The position numbers and the translations under genes are program-made. Shown here in pieces: positions 8,886 through 18,259 of a DNA stretch of 64,000 bases (position 1 is the stretch's first letter; each line of letters starts with the position of its first letter). The DNA comes from Methylophilus sp. Leaf416 (GTDB lineage: Bacteria > Pseudomonadota > Gammaproteobacteria > Burkholderiales > Methylophilaceae): contig NZ_LMQS01000002.1 of NCBI RefSeq assembly GCF_001424665.1, positions 124,001 through 188,000 on the forward strand, in the 5' to 3' direction. Under the pieces are notes generated by a model. The model had not been told where the DNA came from and ran no database searches. It was given only the letters and a program-made list of their open reading frames with translations.

Positions 8886-9394
8886 CCCGCCTCCAGATGC
8901 AAGGTTGTCATGATTAATCCGTTCACATCGGTTGATTCACTGGCATTCAATTTGACATCAGCCAGGCCTGCCTGCCGCTTGAGACGCTCGACCAGCGCCC
9001 AGCCTTGCCGGCGATGCGGTGCCAGCACCGTCATGCGTATATGTTTTCGCTTGGCATCCGGCGCCAACTGCATCCAGTACAGCTGCGGCTGCTGCACTTT
9101 TTCCAGTGTATTTAACAGCGGAATCCATGGTGTCTGGATTTTCAGTTCAGCTTCGGCCAATTCTGCGGCGAGCGCCTGATTAATGGCTAAAGATTGCGCG
9201 GTCTGAGTCTTGACCACTGGCGATGTCACAGCCTGACGCGCTGCCAACGCAAGCTTTAAAGCAGCATTCTCATCGGCCAGCCGGATGTAGAAAGCCAACA
9301 GCAGGCCTGACAGCACCAGCAATGCCACTCCCAGCAAGAGTGGGCCTAACCCAGGCGCCTTGCCGTGCGCATGATTCAATACCAACCGCCGCAT
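8873..9394 (-). CDS. PilN/GspL C-terminal-like platform protein
   Basis: 173 residues. A short cytoplasmic N terminus, one membrane helix (LLLGVALLVLSGLLLAFYI), a coiled-coil-like stretch and a small periplasmic domain (VERLKRQAGLADVKL). This is the layout of PilN, corresponding to the C-terminal half of GspL. Its ATG overlaps the stop of the PilM-like gene (TAATG), so the two behave like a split GspL. Confidence 0.6.
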   Translation of the reverse strand: MRRLVLNHAHGKAPGLGPLLLGVALLVLSGLLLAFYIRLADENAALKLALAARQAVTSPVVKTQTAQSLAINQALAAELAEAELKIQTPWIPLLNTLEKVQQPQLYWMQLAPDAKRKHIRMTVLAPHRRQGWALVERLKRQAGLADVKLNASESTDVNGLIMTTLHLEAGWQF

Positions 9395-10296
9395 TACGCC
9401 AATCTCCTACGTAATTGCTGGTGAAAAGCTTCACCTAACCAATGCACTGGCGCAACATCAATCAGTGAAAATGGCGCCAGGGATTTGGCGGTGACGCCGC
9501 TTAGTTGTGCCTGGGATAAAAATACCGGCAGCGCAGCGCGTTCGGAATGAATTATCTGTTCGCGCAGCAAAAACTGGCTCAGGCTTTCGCGCCAATGCGC
9601 ATCCACCGGCAAGTAACTTATCTGTTGCCATTCCCCCTGCATCAGGCAACCGATTGTCAGGCTGTTGGATTCGCGACTGATGAACCAACCATCCTCAGCA
9701 AGCTTTTGCTGACGTATGGTATGTAGCGCCTGGTTAGCAGACAGCATCCACGCCGGTGCAATCACGCCCGGCGTCAAATTGAATTCTGCAAACACTTTCT
9801 CTAACTGTTCCGTGAGTCCCGGAGGCACGGCATTGACCAATGTATTCTGCCCAAAACCGCCAGCCTGTGAGCGCAGTTGCCAACCCTGCATTTCCAGGCC
9901 AAATGCCTGCTGCAGCCCATGGCTGTAATAAGCTTGTTTTTCAGCCTCGCTGCGAATTTCGGCTTGCCACGGCAGCACCAGCAAGCGCGTAAACTGGTTG
10001 GAAAGCACAATCACCACATGCCAGCGTTGCTCTTTAAACGGTGCAAGGTTGTCGCGTAGGGTTTGCCATAAAGCCTCCGGCGGTAATGTATCCTGAGGTT
10101 GTCCCGGCAGAGGAAACTGCTGATGGCTGATTAATACGCGCGACCTGCCCGGCCACCATTGGCGTTCAAACGTGAACAGTTCCAGCGCATCACAAGTCAC
10201 GACTACCCGCAACTCTGGCGCTGTCATTGCCTGCCACCAGCGGCGGCTATCGGTGTAGCGGCAATCGGACCCGGGGTCAGGATAATGCTGTAACAC
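9394..10296 (-). CDS. PilM/GspL cytoplasmic-domain-like protein
   Basis: About 300 residues, no membrane segment. It probably forms the cytoplasmic ring element that binds the PilN-like N terminus and the ATPase. Sequence similarity to PilM is not obvious by eye; the call comes from size, the position immediately before pilN-O-P-secretin and the GspL-like middle region (VVIVLSNQFTRLLVLPW). The GTG at 10296 is chosen: AGGAG lies 7 bases upstream and it overlaps the gspE stop by 20 bases. Longer starts would lie deep inside gspE. Confidence 0.55.
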   Translation of the reverse strand: MLQHYPDPGSDCRYTDSRRWWQAMTAPELRVVVTCDALELFTFERQWWPGRSRVLISHQQFPLPGQPQDTLPPEALWQTLRDNLAPFKEQRWHVVIVLSNQFTRLLVLPWQAEIRSEAEKQAYYSHGLQQAFGLEMQGWQLRSQAGGFGQNTLVNAVPPGLTEQLEKVFAEFNLTPGVIAPAWMLSANQALHTIRQQKLAEDGWFISRESNSLTIGCLMQGEWQQISYLPVDAHWRESLSQFLLREQIIHSERAALPVFLSQAQLSGVTAKSLAPFSLIDVAPVHWLGEAFHQQLRRRLA

Positions 10297-11995
10297 GGTT
10301 AATCTCCTGCAAGGTGGTTTCGCCAGCCTGTACCAAAGCCATGCCCGCTTCACGCATGGAACGGGTGCCGGATTTGGCCGCCAGTGCCTTGATCTGGCTG
10401 ATGGGTGCTTTGGCCACGATCAACTCGCGCATACCATCATCAAACAACAGCAATTCCGCAATGCCTTTACGCCCTTTATAGCCAGTGCCATGACATTGGC
10501 CACAGCCCTGGCCTTTTTTAAATTGGTAGTGAGTACTAGCCTTTGCATCCAAGCCCGACTTTGATAGCAATTCCTGATCAGGCTGATCATCTACTTTGCA
10601 AAACGGGCAGATCACCCGTATCAGTCGCTGCGCAAGAATAACGTTCACTGCCGACACAAAACTGTAGGCGTCTACTCCCATATTGGTAAAACGGCCGATC
10701 ACGTCAAACACGTTATTGGCATGCACGGTAGTGAGCACCAGATGCCCGGTCAGGGCCGACTGCACGGCGATTTGCGCGGTCTCGCCATCACGGATTTCCC
10801 CGACCATAATCTTGTCCGGATCATGACGCAAAATTGAGCGCAGACCACGGGCAAAGGTGAGGCCTTTTTTCTCGTTGACCGGAATCTGCAATACGCCTGG
10901 CAGTTGATATTCCACCGGGTCTTCAATGGTGACAATCTTGTCCTGGCCGGTATTAATCTCGGAAATCATGCCGTATAAAGTGGTGGTTTTCCCGCTACCG
11001 GTGGGGCCGGTGACCAGAAACATGCCATAAGGCGCTTCTGCCTGTGTGCGTATCTGACTTAGCATGGCAGGTGCAAACCCGAGTACTTCCAGGCTGATGC
11101 CCTGCGCTTCACTCAGGGCTTTACGGTCCAGCACCCTTAACACTGCATCTTCGCCAATCACGCTCGGCATGATGGATACACGCAGATCAATTTCGCGCCC
11201 CAGCGCATGCACTTTGCAACGGCCATCCTGCGGGATTCTGCGCTCGGCAATATCCAGTTCCGACATCACTTTGATCCTGGAGATCGCCTGCTCTGCCTGC
11301 ATCACGCCACTCAGGGCGCCGACTTCATTCAGCACGCCATCAATCCGGTATTTCACGCGCAAGCCATGTACGGTGGATTCCAGGTGAATATCGCTGGCAC
11401 CTGCCTTTAAAGCATCATATAAAGTGGAGCGCACAAAACGCACCACCGGGCTGCTATCTTCGCTGATGGATTTGAGAGAAAGCTGTTCAACCGGCACCTC
11501 GTCTTCGTTAGCCAGCCCATCTTCGGTATGCATCTGGTCCAGCGCACGCATCTGCGATTCGTGAAACTGCAAACAGGTAGCGATATCATTGCGGTGCGCC
11601 AGACACCATTGCACTGGTAAGCGCACACTATTCTGCAAACGTAGTTGCAAGCTGTGATCAAAAGGATCTGCAATCACCAGCTTGACCTGCTGGCCTTCAT
11701 TGTCATCCTGACGTTGATCGCGCATCAACACTGCCTGCATGGCAACTGCCTCGTTAAAACTCAAGCGGTCAAACAATGGCTGCATGGCATTCAGGTCAAG
11801 TGCGCTCACTGAGGGGTAATGCATCAAGCGCGCGAGTGCCTGCACAAATGCATCCGGCGATAATTCAGCCAACTCTTCCAGCACCTCGATCACAGGGCGC
11901 CCGCTCTGCGCAGCCAGCGTCCTGGCTTCAGACAACCTCTCGGCTGAAAGCGGCTGCGCCTCTGTTCCGGCCAAAGGTAAATCCTGCATATTCAT
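10277..11995 (-). CDS. gspE: type II secretion ATPase GspE
   Basis: 572 residues. This hexameric cytoplasmic ATPase powers pseudopilus assembly. An N-terminal MshEN/GspE-N domain (about 10-150) is followed by the catalytic core with Walker A GPTGSGKTTTLYGM (about 330), the Asp box around TIEDPVEYQLPG and a Walker B/His region near GEIRDGETAQIAVQSALTGH. The zinc-binding tetracysteine is intact: CPFC then CGQC about 40 residues later. The ATG at 11995 has AAAGGAG 7 bases upstream, within a copy of the short repeat at 11992-12076. Confidence 0.95.
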   Translation of the reverse strand: MNMQDLPLAGTEAQPLSAERLSEARTLAAQSGRPVIEVLEELAELSPDAFVQALARLMHYPSVSALDLNAMQPLFDRLSFNEAVAMQAVLMRDQRQDDNEGQQVKLVIADPFDHSLQLRLQNSVRLPVQWCLAHRNDIATCLQFHESQMRALDQMHTEDGLANEDEVPVEQLSLKSISEDSSPVVRFVRSTLYDALKAGASDIHLESTVHGLRVKYRIDGVLNEVGALSGVMQAEQAISRIKVMSELDIAERRIPQDGRCKVHALGREIDLRVSIMPSVIGEDAVLRVLDRKALSEAQGISLEVLGFAPAMLSQIRTQAEAPYGMFLVTGPTGSGKTTTLYGMISEINTGQDKIVTIEDPVEYQLPGVLQIPVNEKKGLTFARGLRSILRHDPDKIMVGEIRDGETAQIAVQSALTGHLVLTTVHANNVFDVIGRFTNMGVDAYSFVSAVNVILAQRLIRVICPFCKVDDQPDQELLSKSGLDAKASTHYQFKKGQGCGQCHGTGYKGRKGIAELLLFDDGMRELIVAKAPISQIKALAAKSGTRSMREAGMALVQAGETTLQEINRVTALS

Positions 11996-12076
11996 TCAAT
12001 GGCTCCTTTGGTGTTAGCTAGCCTCACTCGATGGCGCCTTTGGGTCAGGACAGTCATCATTCAATCGCTCCTGCCA
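11992..12076 (-). repeat. three tandem 33-bp copies of the gspF 3' end
   Basis: Three degenerate 20-bp blocks start at 11992, 12024 and 12057 (spacing 32 and 33). On the minus strand each reads roughly AGGNGCNATYGARTGA. The first (12057) encodes the last residues GAIE-stop of GspF. The second repeats KGAIE-stop in the same frame after the stop, and the third supplies the Shine-Dalgarno and start of gspE. It looks like a triplication of an ancestral gspF-gspE junction. Confidence 0.7.
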
Positions 12077-13250
12077 GCTCAAAAATCGGCATATACATCA
12101 ATACCACCACCAGCCCGACAATCAGGCCAATCAACACCATCAGCGTCGGCTCCAGCAACTTGCTCAGCCATTCGACGCGCCTTGCCGTATCTTCGTCATA
12201 AAATATGCCTATGCGGCCCAGCATTTCATCCAGCTGACCGGTACGTTCGCCGACACGCAACATACGGTTGGCAATAGAAGTAGTCAGGCCATGTGTTTCC
12301 ATCGACGAGGATAATTGTTTGCCTTCACGCACTTCGCTAATAACCTTTTGCAGCACTTGCTGCAACTCTTGCGGTAGCAGAGACTGCACCATGCCCAGTG
12401 CGGTGAGCAAGGGAATTCCTCCCTGTAACAACATCCCCAGCGTGCGGTAAAAACGCGCCAGCTGGTATATGCGTAATGCTTCGCCGAGGCTGGGGATACT
12501 CCACACACGCTGCATGACCCAGATTTTGCTGGCCGGGCGCGAAAATATCAGCCATAGCAACACACTGATGCCTATGGTGCTCATGAATACCAGTTCACCA
12601 TGGCCTTGCAGCAATTGGCCCCAGCGCAATAGCATGCGGCTGGCCCAAGGCAGGTTATCGCCGCCACTTTCATAAATGGTGCTGAAACGCGGCACCACAT
12701 AGCCGAGCAAAAACAGCACCACCATTCCGCCAACTACAATCAGCAATACCGGGTAGATAGAGGCAGAAATGATTTTTTTACGGATGGCTTCCACTTGCGC
12801 CTGGTAAGCCACATGCCGCCGTAACGCCTGCGCCATATCGCCGGTGCGCTCACTTGCACGGATCAACGCCACGTACAGCGCACTGAACACTTCCGGCTGT
12901 AACGCCAGCGCCTGCGACAACGGCAGGCCTTCGTATAAAGAAGTGCTCAGCCGGGTCAACACATAGCGTGACTGGTCATGCTGTTCTTTCTCGGCCAGGC
13001 CTTCGATTGCTTCAATCAGGCTGAGACCGGATTCAAGCAAGGCCAGTAACTCCTGGCTGAACAAGCTCAGGTTAAAACTCTGCTTGTTGAATGGCCATTT
13101 CGGTAACCAGCCAGCAGCATCCGCCTGGCGAACCTGCAAAATGCCGTAGCCTTGTGACTGGGCCTGCTGACGTGCAGACTGCTGGTCCGGCGCGTCCAGT
13201 GACAGCCAGCTGACCTGTGTCCCTTGCATGACTTTTAACTCAAATTTCAT
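12057..13250 (-). CDS. gspF: type II secretion inner-membrane platform protein GspF
   Basis: 397 residues, usual family length. Two homologous halves (about 65-190 and 265-390), each beginning with a helical T2SSF domain (FSQELLALLESGLSLIEAIE; LARFYRTLGMLLQGGIPLL) and ending in membrane helices near 165-190, 215-235 and 365-395. It is the polytopic base on which the pseudopilus is built and which contacts GspE. It stands between gspG (102-base gap) and gspE. Confidence 0.92.
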   Translation of the reverse strand: MKFELKVMQGTQVSWLSLDAPDQQSARQQAQSQGYGILQVRQADAAGWLPKWPFNKQSFNLSLFSQELLALLESGLSLIEAIEGLAEKEQHDQSRYVLTRLSTSLYEGLPLSQALALQPEVFSALYVALIRASERTGDMAQALRRHVAYQAQVEAIRKKIISASIYPVLLIVVGGMVVLFLLGYVVPRFSTIYESGGDNLPWASRMLLRWGQLLQGHGELVFMSTIGISVLLWLIFSRPASKIWVMQRVWSIPSLGEALRIYQLARFYRTLGMLLQGGIPLLTALGMVQSLLPQELQQVLQKVISEVREGKQLSSSMETHGLTTSIANRMLRVGERTGQLDEMLGRIGIFYDEDTARRVEWLSKLLEPTLMVLIGLIVGLVVVLMYMPIFELAGAIE

Positions 13251-13352
13251 GCCTGTTTAATTCCCTCAACCACACCCTATGATTAGCTATCGCTGCACAA
13301 TAATTCCGGCAGGATCAGCGATGATCCGAACGCTTATGCCAGACCTGAATGC

Positions 13353-13769
13353 TTACCAGTTGCCGACATCACTATCCGCATCCTGGCCGCCGGTGACGCC
13401 ATCACTGCCCAGGCTCCATACGTCATAGTCACCATGCTCACCAGGATAGCGGTATTGATATTGCCTTCCCCACGGGTCAGCCGGTACGCCTTTGGCAAGA
13501 TAAGGGCCCTGCCATTTGGGCTCGTTGTCTGGGTTACGATTCAGCGCTGCCAGGCCTTGCTCACTGGTGGGGTAATGCCCGACATCCAGGCGATAGGTAT
13601 CCAGCGCGCGTGACAGCGCTTCAATTTGCGCCTTGGCTGTTTTGGTTTCCGACTTACCGATCTGCGCAAAATACTTGGGACCGACATAGCCGGCCAGCAA
13701 ACCGATAATCACCATCACCACCAGCAACTCCAGTAAGGTAAAGCCTGATTGTTTAATTATTTTCAACAT
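13353..13769 (-). CDS. gspG: type II secretion major pseudopilin GspG
   Basis: 138 residues. MLKIIKQSG|FTLLELLVVM is a complete prepilin signal with Glu+5. The C-terminal half has the GspG hallmarks TSEQGLAALNRNP, WQGPYLAKGVPADPWGR and the calcium-loop region DVWSLGSDGVTGG. It forms the main pseudopilus shaft. A good ribosome site (GAAGGGG) precedes the start. It is 21 bases downstream of the type I secretion TolC gene, so the two secretion systems are probably co-transcribed. Confidence 0.95.
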   Translation of the reverse strand: MLKIIKQSGFTLLELLVVMVIIGLLAGYVGPKYFAQIGKSETKTAKAQIEALSRALDTYRLDVGHYPTSEQGLAALNRNPDNEPKWQGPYLAKGVPADPWGRQYQYRYPGEHGDYDVWSLGSDGVTGGQDADSDVGNW

Positions 13770-13790
13770 ATTTCCCCTTCTATGAATGCA

Positions 13791-15137
13791 TTATTTCTTA
13801 GCGACAAATAACTGGCTGACCCGGCTCAATGCATCCAGCGTCAACAAACCACTGCTAAATTGCAGGTTCACCCAGTCACTGATCAGGCTGTAATAGGCCT
13901 TGGTCAGCGACAGTTGATTGGTAAATAATTTCTGCTGCGCATCCAGCACTTCATGATTGGTTTTAAACCCGGCCTGGAAACCTTTCTGCGTGCCATCCAA
14001 AGCTACTTTCGCAGATTGCACCGCCTGCTGGTAAGCGGTGATGGATTGTTGTTGCGCGATCATGTTCTGGTAATACTTGCGCACATTGAATTCGATCTCG
14101 CGCGACTTGGCAGTCATGGTTTCTTCACTGGCGGTGAGGCGGCTGGCACTCTGGCGCACATTGGCATTGACATAACCGCCGGCAAACAGCGGCACATTCA
14201 TTTGTAAGGCGATAGTGGAAGTATCAAAGCGGGAACCCAGCGTATTGTTGCTATCGTTCTGGCTGTAAGAGCGCACGCCAACCAGGTCCAGCGTCGGATA
14301 ATGTCCGGCCAGTTTCTTTTCAACATCTTTTCGGGCGACATCTATATCCAGCGTCGCCGCTAACAATTCCGGGTGATGCTGGCGCGCAGTGTCTATCCAG
14401 TGTTCCACGCTGTATTCAGAAGCAGTCAAGGTATTCAAACCACCTACCAGCAACTCAGCCGACAGCGCATGCGTCGCCCCTGTCAATATCTGCATACTTT
14501 GCTGATTGGAAAGTAAATCGTTGGCCGCCTGGATTTTCTCGACTTTGGCTATATCCAGATTGGATTGCGCTTCGTTGACTTCCACAATGGTGCCGCTGCC
14601 ACGCTGATAGCGCTGCTCCGCCTGACGCAGTTGCTGGCCGACCGCATCCAGTTTGTTTTGCTGCAAATTCACGCGGTCCTGTGCATACAGCGTTTCCAGG
14701 TATACCGACACCAGTTTGAGGATCAGCTTGGCATTTTCCTGTTCAAGCAATGATTCCTGCGCGCTGACATAAGACTTGGCGCCGCCATAAATGGCAAAGG
14801 TTTCCTTGTTGTACAAAGGCTGGCGGACGGTGAGGCTGTAATTTTCCAGCTCATAATTCAGCTCAGAATTCAACGCGCCTATACTGGTCTGCGTGGTGCG
14901 GTCAGTGTTGCCGCGGCCGCGCATCAACCCCAGTTGCACTTTGGGGTAAAACAGCGCTTTTGCCTTGGTCAATTCTTCACGCTCGGCTTCGGTATTGGCG
15001 AGTGCTGCACGGAAATCCGCATTATGCATCGCAGCCAATTGATACAAACCATTGAGGTCATCTTGCGAATGTGCAGGCAGACAACACAGATACAAACTCC
15101 AGACAGCTAAAGCTTTTAATGCATACTTCTTAGGCAT
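13791..15137 (-). CDS. TolC-family outer-membrane protein of type I secretion
   Basis: About 448 residues from the ATG at 15137, which overlaps the adaptor stop (TAATG) and has GGAAGA upstream; a longer frame to 15197 lies inside the adaptor gene. A Sec signal ending near CCLPAHSQ is followed by two OEP repeats rich in coiled-coil helices (about 35-220 and 245-440). It forms the outer-membrane exit channel for the exporter encoded just upstream. The RTX protein is the likely cargo. Confidence 0.88.
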   Translation of the reverse strand: MPKKYALKALAVWSLYLCCLPAHSQDDLNGLYQLAAMHNADFRAALANTEAEREELTKAKALFYPKVQLGLMRGRGNTDRTTQTSIGALNSELNYELENYSLTVRQPLYNKETFAIYGGAKSYVSAQESLLEQENAKLILKLVSVYLETLYAQDRVNLQQNKLDAVGQQLRQAEQRYQRGSGTIVEVNEAQSNLDIAKVEKIQAANDLLSNQQSMQILTGATHALSAELLVGGLNTLTASEYSVEHWIDTARQHHPELLAATLDIDVARKDVEKKLAGHYPTLDLVGVRSYSQNDSNNTLGSRFDTSTIALQMNVPLFAGGYVNANVRQSASRLTASEETMTAKSREIEFNVRKYYQNMIAQQQSITAYQQAVQSAKVALDGTQKGFQAGFKTNHEVLDAQQKLFTNQLSLTKAYYSLISDWVNLQFSSGLLTLDALSRVSQLFVAKK

Positions 15138-16486
15138 TATTCTTCCTTCATCGAAGCAGCCAACCGCTTGCTCAACGGATGCATCCAGTAGTCCCACAAC
15201 GTGCGTTCACCAGTTTTAATGACGACCTGTACCGGCATACCCGGTTGTAACTGGCGACCTTGCAAGGCCTTGGTACCCTTTTCGGTCAGCACAATTCTGG
15301 CTAAATAGTAACTTTGGCTGCCTTCAGCCGTCGCCGCAGGTTTGCTCAGTAAATCTTTCGATACTGATTTCAATTTGCCTTCCGCCAGCAATTGCGGGCT
15401 ATTGGCAAAAGTGGAGAAACGCACATCCGCTGCCTGTCCGGTATGGATCTTGTCGATTAAATGCGGAGGAATCTGCGCATCGACAATGAGCGATTCGCCG
15501 GACGGCACAATATCCATTAGCTTCTGCCCTGGCTGAATGATGGCGCCCAAGGTGTGCACCTGCAAACCCACCACCTGACCCGATGCCGGCGAACGGATTT
15601 CGGTACGGCCTAGCTCATCGCGCAACGCCAGTACCTTTTGCGCATCGGCTTCTACCTGCAATTTCACCTGCGCCATCTCGGCATCCATCTCTTTGCGCTC
15701 TAACTGGTTGCGCTGGTTGATCTGCTGTTGCAATTCCATGATCGCCCGTTGCGCGCGGATAATATTCGCTTGCGTATTGGCGCGTTCACCGTGCAAAGCC
15801 GCCACGCGCTGTTCAAGGTCATTCTGCTGGTTGCGTGGCGCATAGCCTTCGGCCGTCAGCCCGCGCACACCCTGCAACTGGTCTTCAAGCAAAGTGAGTT
15901 GTGATTCGTGGCTGGAAAGCATGCCTTTATATCCCTGCACCATGGCTTCGTAACCAGCGATAGATTCCCGTTTACCGGCAATATCAGCGGCTAAAGCTGA
16001 CGTCCGCGCTGCCAGCAATTGGGACTGGTTACGCATTTGTTGCTGTATCAATGGGTCGTTCTGTTGCTTCAGCAAATCCGGATGGAACTCAATCACACTA
16101 TGATGCAATTGCTCGGCACGCAGACGGTCTTCCTGGGCACGCAAGCCCGCGTAGCGTTGGCGCACTTCTTCATATCGCGCTTTGCTGGCCATATCATCCA
16201 GCTTGAATAACAGGTCGCCGGCTTTCACTTCCTGGCCTTCGTGCACCAGCAAGGCGCTGACGATACCGCCGGTAAAATGCTGCACCACTTTGTGGTTGCT
16301 CTCGATGCTGATTTGCCCTTCAGTCGGCACCCCTTCATCGAGCGGCGCATATGCTGCCCAGGCCACGAAACCAATGATGCCAGCAAGCAATATCAGCGCC
16401 CCTTTCCTGGTGTGGCATGTATGTTGAGCATAGCTTTCAATCGCATGCACATTATCGGGAACAACGGTGGCCATGGTTACAGACAT
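15137..16486 (-). CDS. HlyD-family type I secretion adaptor
   Basis: 449 residues. A cytoplasmic N terminus, one helix (GALILLAGIIGFVAWAAYA, about 29-48), a lipoyl-like half (GTEGQISIES-type strand, HKVVQHFTGGIVSALLVHEGQEVKAGDLL), a long coiled-coil hairpin (about 120-280), then the second lipoyl half and a beta barrel (LGRTEIRSPASGQVVGL). This is the PrtE/HlyD periplasmic bridge between the ABC exporter and the TolC channel. It is 60 bases downstream of the first-listed ABC gene. Confidence 0.93.
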   Translation of the reverse strand: MSVTMATVVPDNVHAIESYAQHTCHTRKGALILLAGIIGFVAWAAYAPLDEGVPTEGQISIESNHKVVQHFTGGIVSALLVHEGQEVKAGDLLFKLDDMASKARYEEVRQRYAGLRAQEDRLRAEQLHHSVIEFHPDLLKQQNDPLIQQQMRNQSQLLAARTSALAADIAGKRESIAGYEAMVQGYKGMLSSHESQLTLLEDQLQGVRGLTAEGYAPRNQQNDLEQRVAALHGERANTQANIIRAQRAIMELQQQINQRNQLERKEMDAEMAQVKLQVEADAQKVLALRDELGRTEIRSPASGQVVGLQVHTLGAIIQPGQKLMDIVPSGESLIVDAQIPPHLIDKIHTGQAADVRFSTFANSPQLLAEGKLKSVSKDLLSKPAATAEGSQSYYLARIVLTEKGTKALQGRQLQPGMPVQVVIKTGERTLWDYWMHPLSKRLAASMKEE

Positions 16487-16546
16487 AGGGTTTCCGGCAG
16501 GTAATTAGGGTTTAAAGATATGTGGTGTACATGCATAGCGCTAAAC

Positions 16547-18259
16547 TCAGGCGGATTCCGTCGCAATATTCGTAGCAGCAGATTGCAGTTGATTCAGGTA
16601 GGCAATGCCGGCATCGCGCGGGCCATGATGAACCACTTCGCCGCGCTTGAGGATCAGCAGATCGTCAGTGACTTTGAGTACGCCCGAACGATGGGTCACC
16701 ACCACAATGGTGGTATTGATCGTTTTTAAAGCTTGCAGCAATTCCATCAGCCGCGCTTCACCAAACTCATCCAGGCTGGCATTCGGCTCATCCAGCACTA
16801 ATAAAGGCGGTTCCTTGTAAATGGCACGGGCCAGCCCCAGCAATTGGCGTTGACCACCGGATAGCGGCAAGCCCTGCTCATCGAGCCGGGTATCGTAACC
16901 CTGCGGCAGGCGCAGAATGGCTTCATGCAGGCCAACGCGCTGGCAAGCCAGGAGTATGTGCTGGCTTTCAAGCGCACCAAAACGGGCGACGTTTTCGGCA
17001 ATCGTGCCTTCCAGCAGGGAGACTTGTTGTGGCAAATAACCTATGCCAGCCAGCAGGGTGCGGGCATTATTCGCCTGTATGGCTGACTGATTGATTTGAT
17101 ATTTCCCGGTATGTGGTGAAACGACCCCCACCAGCAACCGCGCCAAGGTGCTTTTACCGGAACCTGACGGGCCCATGATGCACAATAACCTTCCTGGCAA
17201 AATACTCAGGTTAAGGCTATTTAATATGCGCCGTGACTGGAGCTCTACCGTCACCGATTCCAGCTGTAAATGATAAGGGCGCTGTAACGGCTGTGTGGCT
17301 GGGAGTGCTCGCAGGTTTTCCTGGCGGCTTTTTAGGATCAAATGCAGATCGCTCGCCGCAGTATTGGCCTGCAACCACTGGCGCCAGCTATGCACAATCA
17401 CATCAAACGGCTGCAAGGCGCGTGCGATCAGTACATTCGAGGCAATCATGGAACCGACACTGATCTGGCCTTTAATGGTCAACCAGGCGGCAATCGCCAG
17501 CATCAGCGATTGCATGGTGTAACGCACCCACTTATTCACAAACTGGCTGCGGTCACTGGCAGCCAGCCATACGCTTTCGGCTTGTGATTGTTCGGCCAGC
17601 AGTGCCTGCCAGCGCTCACGCAAAGTTTGCGACATGCCCAGCACATGGCTGGTTTGCAGATGGCGAATTTTCTGCTGGATAAAGTTTTCAGTGAATTGTT
17701 TGGTTTGCTGCGCTTGCTGTGCCGGACCGGCAATCACCTTCTGGTTCCAGAATGCTACCAGGCACTGGACCAGGCAAAACACAATCGCTGTCGCCCCAAG
17801 CACCGGATGCAGCACAAATAACACCGAGATATATACCACGCTCCACGGCATATCCAGCATGGCAAACAAGCCTTGCCCGGTCATAAACTGCCTGACGGTG
17901 GTGAGCTGCTGCAAAGACTGCACCGGCGACTGTGTTTGCGTGGTGCGAGTATCAAAAATGGCAGAGAAAATCTGTTTGCCATAAGTGAGATCAAACTGCA
18001 CACCGGTTTTAATCGCATACAGGTTACGCAACCAGTCGGCGCCTGCCATCAATATCAGCAAACCGGCGGTCAGCGCAGTCACCGCTACCAGCGTCAAGGT
18101 ATTCCGGCTCTGCATCACGCGGTCATACAACTGCAGCATATAAAGCGTAGGCACCAGCATCAACACATTGGTCAGCAGGCTGAGCCATGCCATCTGGATA
18201 AATTGCGCGCGGAACGGTTTGACCAGCGCCCATACTGAGTTTTTAATCGCCGTCTTCAT
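16547..18259 (-). CDS. type I secretion ABC transporter (PrtD-like), copy 1
   Basis: 570 residues. An N-terminal six-helix membrane domain (about 20-300) with the PrtD-type signature VPTLYMLQLYDRVMQSRN is fused to an ATPase domain. Walker A GPSGSGKST, signature LSGGQRQLLGLARA, Walker B LLVLDEPNASLD and the switch His in VVVTHRSG are all intact. There is no C39 peptidase or C39-like domain. Its ATG overlaps the stop of the second ABC gene (ATGA). Two different complete half-transporters in tandem suggest a heterodimer. Confidence 0.9.
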   Translation of the reverse strand: MKTAIKNSVWALVKPFRAQFIQMAWLSLLTNVLMLVPTLYMLQLYDRVMQSRNTLTLVAVTALTAGLLILMAGADWLRNLYAIKTGVQFDLTYGKQIFSAIFDTRTTQTQSPVQSLQQLTTVRQFMTGQGLFAMLDMPWSVVYISVLFVLHPVLGATAIVFCLVQCLVAFWNQKVIAGPAQQAQQTKQFTENFIQQKIRHLQTSHVLGMSQTLRERWQALLAEQSQAESVWLAASDRSQFVNKWVRYTMQSLMLAIAAWLTIKGQISVGSMIASNVLIARALQPFDVIVHSWRQWLQANTAASDLHLILKSRQENLRALPATQPLQRPYHLQLESVTVELQSRRILNSLNLSILPGRLLCIMGPSGSGKSTLARLLVGVVSPHTGKYQINQSAIQANNARTLLAGIGYLPQQVSLLEGTIAENVARFGALESQHILLACQRVGLHEAILRLPQGYDTRLDEQGLPLSGGQRQLLGLARAIYKEPPLLVLDEPNASLDEFGEARLMELLQALKTINTTIVVVTHRSGVLKVTDDLLILKRGEVVHHGPRDAGIAYLNQLQSAATNIATESA

